Shown one piece after another: positions 49,601-59,322 of a DNA stretch of 64,000 bases (positions within the stretch are counted from its first letter, which is position 1; each line of letters opens with the position of its first letter). Origin of the DNA: JBKBKC01 sp046294265 (GTDB lineage Bacteria > Pseudomonadota > Alphaproteobacteria > Rhodobacterales > Rhodobacteraceae); assembly GCA_046294265.1 (NCBI GenBank), contig JBKBKC010000010.1, positions 102,874 to 166,873 on the forward strand. The letters run 5' to 3'. A model generated the notes under the pieces. It was given only the letters and a program-made list of their open reading frames with translations. It searched no databases and was not told where the DNA came from. Position numbers and translations under genes: made by a program.

Positions 49601-50281
49601 TCAGGCGTCCTCCCGCTCGTGCCAGACCTGAGCGGCCATGTCGAACAGCCCGGCCATCTGGCCGCCCGCAGGCAGCCCTTCGCAGATCATCATCCGCATT
49701 GCGCCATTCAGTTCGGCGGACCAGACCGAGGGTTTGCGAAAGCGCGCCCCGGCCAATTCGGCGGCCGTTGCGGCGGGCAGCGTGCCCGGCCCGCCGCCCT
49801 GCGCGACCAGACCGCCTTGCGCAAGCTCGAACCGGACGGGGGGCATCGGCGGGGCCAGGTCAACGCCGCGCAGCCGTTCGGCAAGGGCGTCACGGGTCAT
49901 CGCATCCTCCAGCGCATCGAGCGCGAGGTTCTCCAGCGCCAGAAAGGCAGCCTCCTGCCGGAAATGCTCAAGCATCGCGGGCTGTCCGTCGCCCAGTGGC
50001 GTGGCAAGCGTCAGCGGAAACTGGCGTCCCACGCGATCCACCGACATCATCATCACCCCCAACATCCCCGATGCCCCCAGGATGCCCGGCGACAGCGTGA
50101 AGCGCCAGATGGGGGCCGAGAAATAGCAGTCCTGCCAGCCCTCGCCGAGTTGCGCGCGGGTGGCGACCATGCCCTCCTGCAGCCAGCGGTCCCACGGGTC
50201 CACGAACCCTTGAGGCAGGTCCAGCCGAAAGAAGTCGCCCAGGGCGGGGAACTTGCCGAAGGCTCCGAACCGCGCGGTCAT
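49601..50281 (-). CDS. tagF: TagF (ImpM), T6SS accessory protein
   Basis: A 226-residue protein starting FGAFGKFPALGDFFRLDLPQGFVDPWDRWLQEGM, the highly conserved TagF N-terminal domain; PIWRFTLSPGILG and GVMMMSVDRVGRQFPLTL follow. In Pseudomonas and Agrobacterium TagF represses T6SS activity post-translationally, in the latter by binding Fha. The ATG overlaps the tssM stop (TGATG). Downstream neighbour PppA completes the post-translational control set. Confidence 0.94.
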   Translation of the reverse strand: MTARFGAFGKFPALGDFFRLDLPQGFVDPWDRWLQEGMVATRAQLGEGWQDCYFSAPIWRFTLSPGILGASGMLGVMMMSVDRVGRQFPLTLATPLGDGQPAMLEHFRQEAAFLALENLALDALEDAMTRDALAERLRGVDLAPPMPPVRFELAQGGLVAQGGGPGTLPAATAAELAGARFRKPSVWSAELNGAMRMMICEGLPAGGQMAGLFDMAAQVWHEREDA

Positions 50282-53200
50282 CAGAAGGACTTCGGACAGG
50301 AGAACTTGGAAAGCGCAGGCAGGGCGAAGGGGTTGATGGCTGACCCCGACTGCATCTGGAAGATGGCAATGCGGCCGCCCACGTTGAAGATCACGCGCTT
50401 GCGGTCGCTGACGTTGGTGTTGCGGATCTCGGCGCTGTCCAGCAGGCGGAACCATCCCCATGGCCCGTCGCGGCGCAGGGTGGCGGCACTTCCAGCCTCT
50501 TCGGGTTCGAACACCACCCGGGCAAATCCGGCCTCACCCGGCCAGACCACGCCCGAGGGGGCGGGCTGGCCGTCGCGGTGGGTGAACTTGACCGACTTGC
50601 CGTCAATCTCCAGCGTGACGCCGGTGGCCTTGGGGTCCAGCGCCTCGGGCGTCACCTGGAACCGGACGGCGGGCGAGGGTCCTTCGGGGAAGAAGGCCGC
50701 GCGGATCTCGGCGGCGTGCATGAACTGTTCCAGCACCGTGGGCGACATGCCCAGATCGGCATCGTTCACCCGCTTGAAGGTCCAGGGTTTGCTGCGGGTA
50801 TCGACAAAGCGCTCCAGGTTCTCGTTGAAGAACGTGTCCAGCAGACCCCCCGGCGCGAACATCCGGGTGAAATCGGCCATGCCCACGTCATTCTGCGCCC
50901 GCCTTGTAAAGGGATAGCGGTTGGCCAGCGACTGTTCGCAGACCGGCAGAACGCTGCTTTGCCATTTGGCGTTGATCGTGGCGCGGGTGCCCTCGGCGGT
51001 GATGCCGGACGATCCCGCCGATATCTGCGTGGTCCAGCGCTGCATCGGCCCGGGCAGGCGGTTGGTGAACTGTGTCAACTCGAACAGGGCCGAGCTTTCG
51101 GGGTCTGTCGTCCCGGACACGCCCGAGAACGACAGCTTGGACATCTCGCGGTAAACCTGCTCCAGGATGATGCGCAGTTCGTCCAGCCGCGAGGGCTGGC
51201 CTTCGCGGCTGCGCACCATGTCGTTCAGCCACGAAAAACGCTCCTCGACGAAGACGCCGGGGGCCTTTGGCTTGGGCGCATTGGGTTCGGCCGCTTCCAG
51301 GGCGCGCAAAAAGACGATGGCCTGGGTGCTCAGGAGCGAGCGGAATTCGAACTCGGCGGCCGCCGCCACGCCTGCGCCAACCGCGGTTCCGCCCAGCGCG
51401 CTGCGATCCTCGGTCAGGCGTGTCTCGGCGGCGATGGCCATCAGGATGTTGACGATGGGCGAGGTCGGCCCTGACAGGATGTTGGTCACCTCGACCGCAT
51501 GCTGAACCGATTCCATCGGGATGATGTCGAGATCGGACAGCACCGCCTCGTAGCGGGCGATGAAGTCGTTGTAATAGAGGTCGAGCACATCGCGCGCGAC
51601 GGCCACCATCGCGGCCTCGGACTGCACGCCCTGGGTGCGCGACCCCAGCACCCATGCCTCGGACTGCAGCCGCTTGGCGACGCCCAGCGCCTCGCCCAGG
51701 AACACCCGGTTGAAGCCGTTGTAGGTATAGATGCCCTCGATCCCCTCGTTCAGGGGTTTGCCGGAGGACCGCACGAAGGCCCGCGCGACAGCGGGCCCGC
51801 CCACCTCGGTCACGCGCCACTTGGGCAGTTCCAGGGACTTGGGGCTGTTGATGATGCCGTTGTAGATGCGCTGCGCCATCGGCATCCGCGACAGGATATC
51901 CTGCGCCTGTTCCACCAGCGGGCCGTTCAGTGCGATCTTCTGCATCGGTTGCGACAGCATCGCATCGAGGTGCAGCGCAAGGCTTACCTTGGCCTCTTCG
52001 GCACCGGGGCCGGTGAAGGACACGTTCCAGTCGTTGGCCAGGTATTCCTTGACCAGTTCCACGTTCAAGGGGCCCTGCTGGCCCAGCATCAGATAGACCT
52101 TGAGCACCTCATAAAGCACCTCGGGCTGGTTCATCGAGCCCTGCATCTGGTTCTCGAGCCGCAACAGAAGCCGTGGCAGCAGATGCTGGTTCAACCCGGC
52201 GCGATAGGATTGCATCGCATTGGCCCCCAGGACCCGGCCTTGATAGAGGCCGTAACCCAGAACGCCCGGCGGCGCGACCTCGCCCTTCAGCGGGTTCGCG
52301 GGCAGCTCGCGCAGGATGTTCAGCGCGGGCACTGTCGAGATGATGTCGCTGTCAGAGATCGGGCTGCCGGGGATGATGGCGGCGGCGGCCTGATAGGCGT
52401 TGGTCATCTCGCTCGCCTGCGCGATCAGGGCCCGGTTGCCCAGGAAGCTGCGCACCCAGAAGGTGCCCGCGGCCACCGCGACGATGATGGTCGCGGCGAT
52501 GGCGGCGGCCCGCATGATCTTGTAGCGGCGTTCCACCTTGTCGTCGGCCGACACCAGACCCGCCTCGCGGAAGATGACCTGATCGAAGAGCCGCGTCAGG
52601 AAGTAGCTGCGCCCGGTGCCCTTGCCCGACCCGATGGCCTGCCGCCCGATCCCGAAGGTGCGCGCCATGCCCATCATCAGCCGGTCGATGGGCGTGCCTT
52701 CCTGCGTGCCGGAGGCGAAATAGACGCCGCGCAGCATGTGGCGCTGTTCGAACTTGTTGTCCTGGAACACCTCGTTCAGGAAATCCCGCGCAACCTGGCG
52801 GACCGAGGCCACCTGGCCCGGAAAGCCCGCGATCAGGCTGCGGCGCTGGTGGTCGGTTTCGGTTTGCAGCCGCTCGAGGCTTTGCGCGTTCAGCTGCGTC
52901 AGGAGATGCGAGAATTCGTCATCGAAGGCGGCAATGGGCGAGGTGTTGCTGCGCCCCTTCTCCACAGGCAGGGTAAACCCCCAGACCTGTTCACGCGCTT
53001 CCTTGCCGAGGTTGTCGAAGAACTCGGTAAAGCCCGCGATCAGATCGGCCTTGGTAAAGATCACATAGACCGGGAAGCGCACGCCCAGCTTTTCGCGCAA
53101 CTCGTGCAGCCGGCGGCGGATGGCGCGGGCGTGGCCGGCCTGCGTCACCTCGTCCTGCATGGACAGGTCCGAGAGCGAGATGGCGATGATCGCGCCGTTG

Positions 53201-53856
53201 ATCGGCTGGCGCTTGCGGTGCTTTTTCAATAGCGCGAGGAAATTGAGCCAGCCCTGGTTGTCGGCCTCGGCATCACTTTCCTGGGTGGTATAGCGGCCTG
53301 CGGTGTCGATCATCACGGCATTGTCGGTGAACCACCAGTCGCAGTTGCGCGTGCCCCCGACCCCACCGATCGAGGCCGAGCCGAACTGTTCCACCAGCGG
53401 GAAGCGCAGCCCCGAATTGACGATGGCCGTGGTCTTGCCCGCGCCAGGCGGGCCGATCATCACATACCACGGCAGCTCATACAGGCTGCGCGACCCCAGC
53501 TTGGACTTGCGCAGTTGCGCCAGTGCCGTGCGCAGTTTCTGGCGCATCTCATCGGATTCGGATTTGATGCCGTCGTCGGCGTCGTCCTCCACCTCAGTCG
53601 AGGCCACGATGTCGGCGCTCATCCTGCGGTCGCGGCGGCGGCGCAGATACCAGATCAGGATCGACAGGATGAGGGCGAAGGCCAAAAGGCCCGCGATCCA
53701 CACGATACGGTCCATCGGATCGGCGAAGGGCTGCCAAGACCCCAGCACAACGAACGGACCGAACATCCACAGGCAAACAGACAGGACGATCACGACGCCC
53801 CAGATCGCAATGTAGATCGAACTGAAGAAAAACCGAATGAAACGTCTGATAAGCAT
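50281..53856 (-). CDS. tssM: TssM (IcmF/ImpL), T6SS membrane-complex ATPase
   Basis: A 1191-residue inner-membrane protein. Two N-terminal transmembrane helices (8-35, 50-70) are followed by a cytoplasmic NTPase domain with Walker A GPPGAGKTT at 135-143 and NCDWWFTDNAVMIDTAGRYTTQ. A third helix (about 447-468) leads to a large periplasmic region ending in the conserved IcmF C-terminal domain (WPGEAGFARVVFEPEE, GPWGWFRLLD). It spans the envelope with TssL. TGATG overlaps link it to tssL upstream and tagF downstream. Confidence 0.97.
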   Translation of the reverse strand: MLIRRFIRFFFSSIYIAIWGVVIVLSVCLWMFGPFVVLGSWQPFADPMDRIVWIAGLLAFALILSILIWYLRRRRDRRMSADIVASTEVEDDADDGIKSESDEMRQKLRTALAQLRKSKLGSRSLYELPWYVMIGPPGAGKTTAIVNSGLRFPLVEQFGSASIGGVGGTRNCDWWFTDNAVMIDTAGRYTTQESDAEADNQGWLNFLALLKKHRKRQPINGAIIAISLSDLSMQDEVTQAGHARAIRRRLHELREKLGVRFPVYVIFTKADLIAGFTEFFDNLGKEAREQVWGFTLPVEKGRSNTSPIAAFDDEFSHLLTQLNAQSLERLQTETDHQRRSLIAGFPGQVASVRQVARDFLNEVFQDNKFEQRHMLRGVYFASGTQEGTPIDRLMMGMARTFGIGRQAIGSGKGTGRSYFLTRLFDQVIFREAGLVSADDKVERRYKIMRAAAIAATIIVAVAAGTFWVRSFLGNRALIAQASEMTNAYQAAAAIIPGSPISDSDIISTVPALNILRELPANPLKGEVAPPGVLGYGLYQGRVLGANAMQSYRAGLNQHLLPRLLLRLENQMQGSMNQPEVLYEVLKVYLMLGQQGPLNVELVKEYLANDWNVSFTGPGAEEAKVSLALHLDAMLSQPMQKIALNGPLVEQAQDILSRMPMAQRIYNGIINSPKSLELPKWRVTEVGGPAVARAFVRSSGKPLNEGIEGIYTYNGFNRVFLGEALGVAKRLQSEAWVLGSRTQGVQSEAAMVAVARDVLDLYYNDFIARYEAVLSDLDIIPMESVQHAVEVTNILSGPTSPIVNILMAIAAETRLTEDRSALGGTAVGAGVAAAAEFEFRSLLSTQAIVFLRALEAAEPNAPKPKAPGVFVEERFSWLNDMVRSREGQPSRLDELRIILEQVYREMSKLSFSGVSGTTDPESSALFELTQFTNRLPGPMQRWTTQISAGSSGITAEGTRATINAKWQSSVLPVCEQSLANRYPFTRRAQNDVGMADFTRMFAPGGLLDTFFNENLERFVDTRSKPWTFKRVNDADLGMSPTVLEQFMHAAEIRAAFFPEGPSPAVRFQVTPEALDPKATGVTLEIDGKSVKFTHRDGQPAPSGVVWPGEAGFARVVFEPEEAGSAATLRRDGPWGWFRLLDSAEIRNTNVSDRKRVIFNVGGRIAIFQMQSGSAINPFALPALSKFSCPKSF

Positions 53857-55277
53857 CAGCTTTCCGCCTTCAGTAGAACGATTTCAATGCGCCTGTTCGC
53901 GGCGCGCCCCTCGGCCGTGGCATTGCTTTCGATGGGCTCCTTTTCGGCGCGGCCCTCGGCGCTCAGGCGCTTGGGGTCGTCCATGTGCTTGGCCATCGAC
54001 TTCAGAACCGATTCCGCGCGGGCCAGCGACAGATGTGTGTTGGACGGAAACCTGGCCGTCCTGATCGGCTGGTTGTCGGAATGCCCGACCACGAGAATGC
54101 GACCCGACTGGGCGTTCAGCGCCTTGGCCAGCCGCTCGATGCGCGCGTCATAGCCCGCCGCCAGCTTGTCCGATCCGGAGCCGAACATGCCCTGCCCCTT
54201 CACCCTCACGGTCAGCGTCGTGGCATCCTGAAAGACCTTGACCAGCCCCTCCTTGATCTCAGGTTCCAGAAAGCCCGACACGATCTCCACCTGGCTGGGC
54301 CCGGCCTCGGGCGGCGGGGGCGGCGGCGGGGGGGGTGGCGGGGCCGGGCGGCTCAGCACGGCGGGAACGCCCGGGTCGATCGAGGCAAGCTGACCGATCA
54401 GGCGGTCGGACGTGGTGCCCAGCGCATAGGTCAGGCCGCCGAACATCAGCGCAAGCAGCAGGGCCGTCACACCCACCGCGATCCAGACGGGTTTCCACAG
54501 GGACAGCGCGCGGTGCGGACGCTCCACCCCCTTCCAGTGCGGCGAGAGATCCTGTTCGACCGCACCCCGCTGGCCCCGGATGATGCGCGCCAGACCCGCG
54601 CGGATCGTCAGATGCTTGTCCTGTCCGCCCTGTTCCACGCGAAGCCGCCCCTCGAACCCCAGGGTCAGGCACATGTAGATGAATTCCAAAAGCTCGATAT
54701 TGGTGGGCGGGTCCTTTTCCAGCCGCGCCAGCACGTCATAGAGGCGGTCGCCGCCCACCGTCTCGCGGTGGAAGGTGCCCACCATGGACTGCAGCGCCCA
54801 GTTGGACTGTTCGCCCCAGGGCGTGTTCAGCACCACGTCGTCGATGGTGGCGCAGATCGCATAGCGCGCGACCTTCACCTGCTGGGGGTCGATCCCGGCG
54901 GCAATCGCCCGGCTGTCAAAGGCGCGCACCTCGGCGACCACCTTGCCGCGCAGGGCGTCCGGGTCCATGTGCTGGGCGCGGTTTCGGATGCGGCTGACCA
55001 GTGCGAACAGCATCGCGGCGGCGGCGTTCAGCCGGTTCATGCCGGTCATCGCCAGCTGGATCGGCGCCTCGCTCGCCTTGGCGTCGGGTGCTGCGGCCTG
55101 CTGCGGGGCCGCCTGCTGCGGAACGCCATATCCGAAGGGCTGTGCTGCGGGGGCCGCAGGGGCGGCATAGGCCGGCACACCCGCGGGTGACGCGCCCCCA
55201 CGGCGACCGCCGGGATTGGGACGGATGACGGTCCGCTCCGAATCGTCGGGTTCGGCGAAGGGGTCGTTGCCAGACAT
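53856..55277 (-). CDS. tssL: TssL (DotU/ImpK) with C-terminal OmpA domain
   Basis: A 473-residue protein. The DotU domain (about 70-240; LNAAAAMLFALVSRIRNRA, ICATIDDVVLNTPWGEQSNW) is followed by a transmembrane helix (about 250-272), a run of prolines, and an OmpA peptidoglycan-binding domain (ILVVGHSDNQPIRTARFPSNTHLSLARAESVL...). The N-terminus NDPFAEPDDSERTVIRPNPG carries Thr16 in a setting like the Agrobacterium TssL phosphothreonine read by the FHA protein. ATG at 55277 preferred over GTG 55280. Confidence 0.96.
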   Translation of the reverse strand: MSGNDPFAEPDDSERTVIRPNPGGRRGGASPAGVPAYAAPAAPAAQPFGYGVPQQAAPQQAAAPDAKASEAPIQLAMTGMNRLNAAAAMLFALVSRIRNRAQHMDPDALRGKVVAEVRAFDSRAIAAGIDPQQVKVARYAICATIDDVVLNTPWGEQSNWALQSMVGTFHRETVGGDRLYDVLARLEKDPPTNIELLEFIYMCLTLGFEGRLRVEQGGQDKHLTIRAGLARIIRGQRGAVEQDLSPHWKGVERPHRALSLWKPVWIAVGVTALLLALMFGGLTYALGTTSDRLIGQLASIDPGVPAVLSRPAPPPPPPPPPPPEAGPSQVEIVSGFLEPEIKEGLVKVFQDATTLTVRVKGQGMFGSGSDKLAAGYDARIERLAKALNAQSGRILVVGHSDNQPIRTARFPSNTHLSLARAESVLKSMAKHMDDPKRLSAEGRAEKEPIESNATAEGRAANRRIEIVLLKAES

Positions 55278-55298
55278 CACCTATTCCTTGTTGCGGGC

Positions 55299-56639
55299 TC
55301 AGCCGACGCGAATGGCCCAAAGCTCCATCGAAAGGCCGGGATAATCCCCGGAAACGTGCACTGCGATACCGCCTGATGTTGTCATCTTGCGCCAATATGG
55401 ACTATCGCGGTCAAGTTCAAAATAGACCACACCTGCGTGATAGGGAATCTGGCGCGGCGCCACGGGCAGCGGGCGCAACGTGATTCCCGGCAGGGCGGAG
55501 TTCACCAGCGGCCTGATCTCCTCGACCGGGCCGATCTTGGCCTGGCCCGCGAAATGCCGCCGCACGTTCTCGGCCGGGATGTCGGCCTTGACGGCCAGCA
55601 CGAAGCCTGCGGTGGACACCAGCTTGCGGTCGGCGATGATGCCGACGCTGACGCCATACTTGCGCGGCTCCAGCGGGATCATGATCGCCGTCTGTTCCAG
55701 CACCGACGACAGATACTGCCTTAGGGTCCGAACGACCGGGCCGAAGGTCTGTGTCAGCCCGTCATGCTGGTAGGGCGGGAAATCCGGGGGTGCCTTCTCG
55801 GTGGCCATGAAGGTGGCAAGCTCGCCCGCCAGTTCGACGCACATGCCATAGGCCTGCACCGGATGGATGTTCTCGCATCCCAGAAGGTGGCGCACGCGCG
55901 GCAGGTTGCGGTTCACTACCATCAGAAGGAGCGCATCCTGAATCTCGGCGGTGCCCTTCGATCCCGTCGTTTCCGACAGCCGCCCCGCCAGCGCGCGCTG
56001 CCGGTGCGACAAGAGCCCCTCAAGCTCGCGCAGGAAGCCGTGCAGCGACGGGGCCGCCCGCACGTCGAGGCAGCTTGGCACGAACCCCTTGTCCAAGAGC
56101 ACCTCGCCATCGGGGCGCCGCTCGATGATGCGCGCGATCGGGATGACCAGCCGGTCCGCCAGATCGTCCAGTTGCAGCGCGAATTGCAGGCGCAGCTTGC
56201 CGACCCCCAGCACGACAGGCTTGCGCGCGTCATGGGTCACGTCGGTCACCTCGATCTCGGCCTGGCGGAACCGCGCGGCCGACTGCTCCATTCCCGAGGG
56301 ATCGATCTCCAGCGCGCCGCGACGGCGGGCGGGGACCGACAGATAGACGATGCAGTCCTTGGCGGCCTCGGGCACCTCAAGCGCGGGGGGGTGATCCTCG
56401 GTCTGGGGCACGCGGAACACGGTGCCGTCGGGGGTGAGGCCCGAGGCGCCCTTGATGGCGAACTGCCCGAATTTCAGCACCTCTTCGTTGATGTCCAGCT
56501 CGCTCACACCCCAGACATAGGGGGCGATGCGGCGCGCAAGGCCGGTGACCAGCGCCTCGACATACCGGTCGGACTGTTGGAAATGGTGAGGCTGCAGGAA
56601 CAGACCCTCGGTCCAGAGAACCTTGCTATCCCAGGACAA
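55299..56639 (-). CDS. tssK: TssK (ImpJ), T6SS baseplate protein
   Basis: A 446-residue baseplate subunit that links the baseplate to TssL/TssM. The conserved opening VLWTEGLFLQPHHFQQSDRYVEAL is complete. No ATG gives this N-terminus; a TTG at 56639 with GGGGGAG upstream is the likely start. Conserved blocks LVIPIARIIERR and HPVQAYGMCVELAGELATF follow. 21 bases separate it from tssL. Confidence 0.95.
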   Translation of the reverse strand: MSWDSKVLWTEGLFLQPHHFQQSDRYVEALVTGLARRIAPYVWGVSELDINEEVLKFGQFAIKGASGLTPDGTVFRVPQTEDHPPALEVPEAAKDCIVYLSVPARRRGALEIDPSGMEQSAARFRQAEIEVTDVTHDARKPVVLGVGKLRLQFALQLDDLADRLVIPIARIIERRPDGEVLLDKGFVPSCLDVRAAPSLHGFLRELEGLLSHRQRALAGRLSETTGSKGTAEIQDALLLMVVNRNLPRVRHLLGCENIHPVQAYGMCVELAGELATFMATEKAPPDFPPYQHDGLTQTFGPVVRTLRQYLSSVLEQTAIMIPLEPRKYGVSVGIIADRKLVSTAGFVLAVKADIPAENVRRHFAGQAKIGPVEEIRPLVNSALPGITLRPLPVAPRQIPYHAGVVYFELDRDSPYWRKMTTSGGIAVHVSGDYPGLSMELWAIRVG

Positions 56640-56711
56640 CCGACGCTCCCCCCCCGTTCGACACGGGCGCTGCACCCGTCGGGCAAACCCTAGTATCCCC
56701 TTCTGCGGAAG

Positions 56712-58391
56712 TCATTTCTTTCTTTCGCGGTGCAATGTGTTCAACTGGTCCTGATAGGCCTTGGCAAAGGCCTTGGCAAAGAATTCATGGAAATCATTCT
56801 CGGCCTCGCCGGCGATGGTGCCGTAGAGTTTCTCGTATTCCTCCCACAGCCGCGCCTTCTTGCTGCCGAGGAGGCCGCCGATGCCGCCACCGCCCACCCG
56901 CACGGCAAGAACCGCAGGGTCAAGCCGCGCCAGCACGTCCTTGATCGCGGCTTCCATGCCGGTGACCATGGCGACCTCATGCGCCTTGATGTCGTTCAGC
57001 GCCTCCTTCACGGCGGTCGTGGCATCCATGTAGCCCTTTGCCTTCGGCCGCAGGATCATCTCGACCGCGTGCTCGGGCGACAGCGCGAACTTCAGCGGGT
57101 TGTTGCCGCCCGCGCTGATCTGTGTCCGCTCCATGCGGAACTCGCCCTTGATCGAGGCGCGGGTCATCAGGACGTCGCGCAGGCCTTCGATCAGGATGCG
57201 CACGACGTTGCCCAGCCGCGCCATCGTCGCGGCCATCTCGGCCTCGGGGATCACCATGTCATCGGCTCCCGCACCGACAAAGAAGGCGCGCAGGGCGTCG
57301 GTCTGGCTTGCGGTCAGCGGAGCGGCCGGGGGCACCTGCGTCACCGGCGCGGCCACAGGTGGGACAATCGAGACAGGGGCGGCTGCGGGCGGCGGCGGTG
57401 CCGCTGACACCGGCGGCGGAGGTACGACCGAGGTGAGCCGCCCTGGCGCCACAGGGGCCGCGAAGGGCGAGGCCGCATCGGCCGCCACCTCCGCCGCGGA
57501 TTTTGGCCGGGGCGGGCGCGGCACGACCGAAGCCGCGGGCAAAGGGGTGACCGGAGGCACCGGCGCCGCCGGCATCAGATCGTCAAGGGCGTCGGGCGGC
57601 AGCACCTGCGCGGGCCGCGACGGCGGGGCGGGCGCGGGCGCAAAGGGATCGGAGGCTGCAGGCGCGGCTTGCTTGCCCTTGGGCGACGGGGCGAGGAAAT
57701 CCTCGTCCCAGTCGTCAGGAATGACGCTGGAGCTGGCCTTGCGCCCGGCGGGGGAATAGCCGTCGTTCAGCGCAGGCGAATTGTAGCGCGCCGACGCGCC
57801 GTCCAGATCGTCCAGCGGATCGGGAAGGCGGCCCAGGATCGGATCCTCTGAATCGCGCAGGTGCGGCAGGTCCAACTCGTCGATCGGATCCTCGCGCACC
57901 ACGGTCGAGGGGCCGCGCGGCGGTTCCTCCCCCAAGAGGTTGTCCAGGAAATCGACGCGCCGCGACGAATGGTCGTCCAGCAGGTCCATCAGGTCGGGGG
58001 CGGCCTCGGCGCGACCGTGCGACACGGGACCGTCATCCACCGGCGGGGCGAGATCGCGCAAGGGGTCCGCCCGATCCGTGCTGATCGCCACGACCAGCTC
58101 ATACCCGCCCATGGTCAGAACGTCGCCGTCATTCAGCGGCGTGGGCACCCGGCCCAGCGGCACCTTGCCGTAGTTCAGGAACGTGCCGTTGGTCGAAAAG
58201 TCGATCACGACCACATTGCCGTTCTGGTCCTCGATGGCGCAGTGGTTCTTGGAGATCAGCTTGTCCGGGTCCGGCAGGCACACATCGTTTTCCTGCCCGC
58301 GACCGATGGTCAGGCTGGGACCGCGCATCACAATGGGCGCGCCGTCCCCCGGGACCGCGCCCGAGGATTGGAACCGAAGAGTCACAGGCAT
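56712..58391 (-). CDS. tagH: TagH (ImpI/Fha), FHA-domain T6SS regulator
   Basis: A 559-residue protein. The N-terminal FHA domain (residues 1-110) has SLTIGRGQENDVCLPD, LISKNHCAIE and STNGTFLNYG, the phosphothreonine-binding loops. A long acidic and then Pro/Ala-rich linker (about 120-350) contains LDDLD-type motifs. The C-terminal 200 residues (DALRAFFVGAGADD..., FRMERTQISAGGNNPLKFALSPEHAVEMIL) match the TagH C-terminal domain. It probably binds phosphorylated TssL and recruits cargo. It starts 7 bases after the PAAR gene. Confidence 0.95.
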   Translation of the reverse strand: MPVTLRFQSSGAVPGDGAPIVMRGPSLTIGRGQENDVCLPDPDKLISKNHCAIEDQNGNVVVIDFSTNGTFLNYGKVPLGRVPTPLNDGDVLTMGGYELVVAISTDRADPLRDLAPPVDDGPVSHGRAEAAPDLMDLLDDHSSRRVDFLDNLLGEEPPRGPSTVVREDPIDELDLPHLRDSEDPILGRLPDPLDDLDGASARYNSPALNDGYSPAGRKASSSVIPDDWDEDFLAPSPKGKQAAPAASDPFAPAPAPPSRPAQVLPPDALDDLMPAAPVPPVTPLPAASVVPRPPRPKSAAEVAADAASPFAAPVAPGRLTSVVPPPPVSAAPPPPAAAPVSIVPPVAAPVTQVPPAAPLTASQTDALRAFFVGAGADDMVIPEAEMAATMARLGNVVRILIEGLRDVLMTRASIKGEFRMERTQISAGGNNPLKFALSPEHAVEMILRPKAKGYMDATTAVKEALNDIKAHEVAMVTGMEAAIKDVLARLDPAVLAVRVGGGGIGGLLGSKKARLWEEYEKLYGTIAGEAENDFHEFFAKAFAKAYQDQLNTLHRERKK

Positions 58392-58398
58392 TCAGGCA

Positions 58399-58692
58399 TC
58401 AGCCTCCGACCAGGACGGTGAACTGCATCGGGAGGATGGCCCCCCCGCCCGAGCACAGGTCCATCCCCACCCGCGTCGCGGGAAGTTTGCCCATCATAAC
58501 GGTCATTGACCCCTTGGCAATCGGGTGCGGAGGCGGGGCGACCGCCGTGACCGCGAGGTCGGTCAGGCGCGCGGCCATCAGCTTGACCACCAGGACGGGC
58601 ACCGCGCAGGGCGGGATCACGGGTGTCGGAGCGCCCACTGTCAGCGGACACACATGGGTGTCGGTCAGGCGCGCCTGCGGGGGGCCGGGCAT
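58399..58692 (-). CDS. PAAR-domain spike-tip protein
   Basis: A 97-residue protein of the PAAR/DUF4150-like type: PGPPQARLTDTHVCP, then PHPIAKGSMTVMMGKLPATRVGMDLCSGGG. PAAR proteins sharpen the VgrG spike and carry effectors. It ends at the PAAR domain with no toxin extension. Two small gaps (5-7 bases) join it to the unknown protein upstream and tagH downstream. Confidence 0.93.
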   Translation of the reverse strand: MPGPPQARLTDTHVCPLTVGAPTPVIPPCAVPVLVVKLMAARLTDLAVTAVAPPPHPIAKGSMTVMMGKLPATRVGMDLCSGGGAILPMQFTVLVGG

Positions 58693-58697
58693 GGTCG

Positions 58698-59315
58698 CTA
58701 TCCTTTCGCGTCAGCTTTGGGACCGCCATCCGCTGGGGCCTTGCCGTTACCGCCGCGGGCAATATCCACACCGCGGTCAATCAGCATGTCCATGAAGGCG
58801 TTGGCCTGGTCGGCATGTGCCCGCATGGCGAGCAGGTTCATGGCAAACACCGCCGCCGATACGCCCTGGGGCGGCGCGGGGTAATTGGCCAGGTCGCCAT
58901 CCACCCCCAGCGTGCCATCGGCGTAAAGGGCCGCCATCGCACAATAGACCGTATCGTCATCCTGTTCGGCGTGGTGGAAGGCATCCGAGGCAGCGGCGCG
59001 GTTCTCGGGTGACGGCTTGAACACCCAGCGTTCGGCGGTGGCCAGCGGCGGCGGCACCTTTTTCGCATCTGCCCCGATCAGGTCACGCGCAGCGAGGCAG
59101 GCCCACCATGTCGCCTCGCGCGGGGGGAGCGCCACTGAAAGAAGGCGCAGCATGTCCAGCCGCGCCTCCTGCGCCTCCAGCGCGGCCATTACGGCCGGCA
59201 CCGGGGCCGAGGCGGGCAGGTTCACCGGCGTCTGCAGCTTGGTATTGGCATTCGCCAACAGCTTGGCCGCCGGGTCAGGCGGGATTTTCTTGAGGTTTTC
59301 GAAGCGCTTGCTCAT
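58698..59315 (-). CDS. T6SS-linked protein of unknown function between VgrG and PAAR
   Basis: A 205-residue soluble, mostly helical protein (KRFENLKKIPPDPAAKLLANA at the start; ATWWACLAARDLIGA and AERWVFKPSPENRAAASDAF in the middle). No signal peptide, membrane segment or toxin motif. Position directly between vgrG and PAAR genes in a tight operon suggests an adaptor or chaperone for loading cargo on the spike; it may belong to DUF6931. I cannot confirm the family. Confidence 0.78.
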   Translation of the reverse strand: MSKRFENLKKIPPDPAAKLLANANTKLQTPVNLPASAPVPAVMAALEAQEARLDMLRLLSVALPPREATWWACLAARDLIGADAKKVPPPLATAERWVFKPSPENRAAASDAFHHAEQDDDTVYCAMAALYADGTLGVDGDLANYPAPPQGVSAAVFAMNLLAMRAHADQANAFMDMLIDRGVDIARGGNGKAPADGGPKADAKG

Positions 59316-59322
59316 CTTGACC

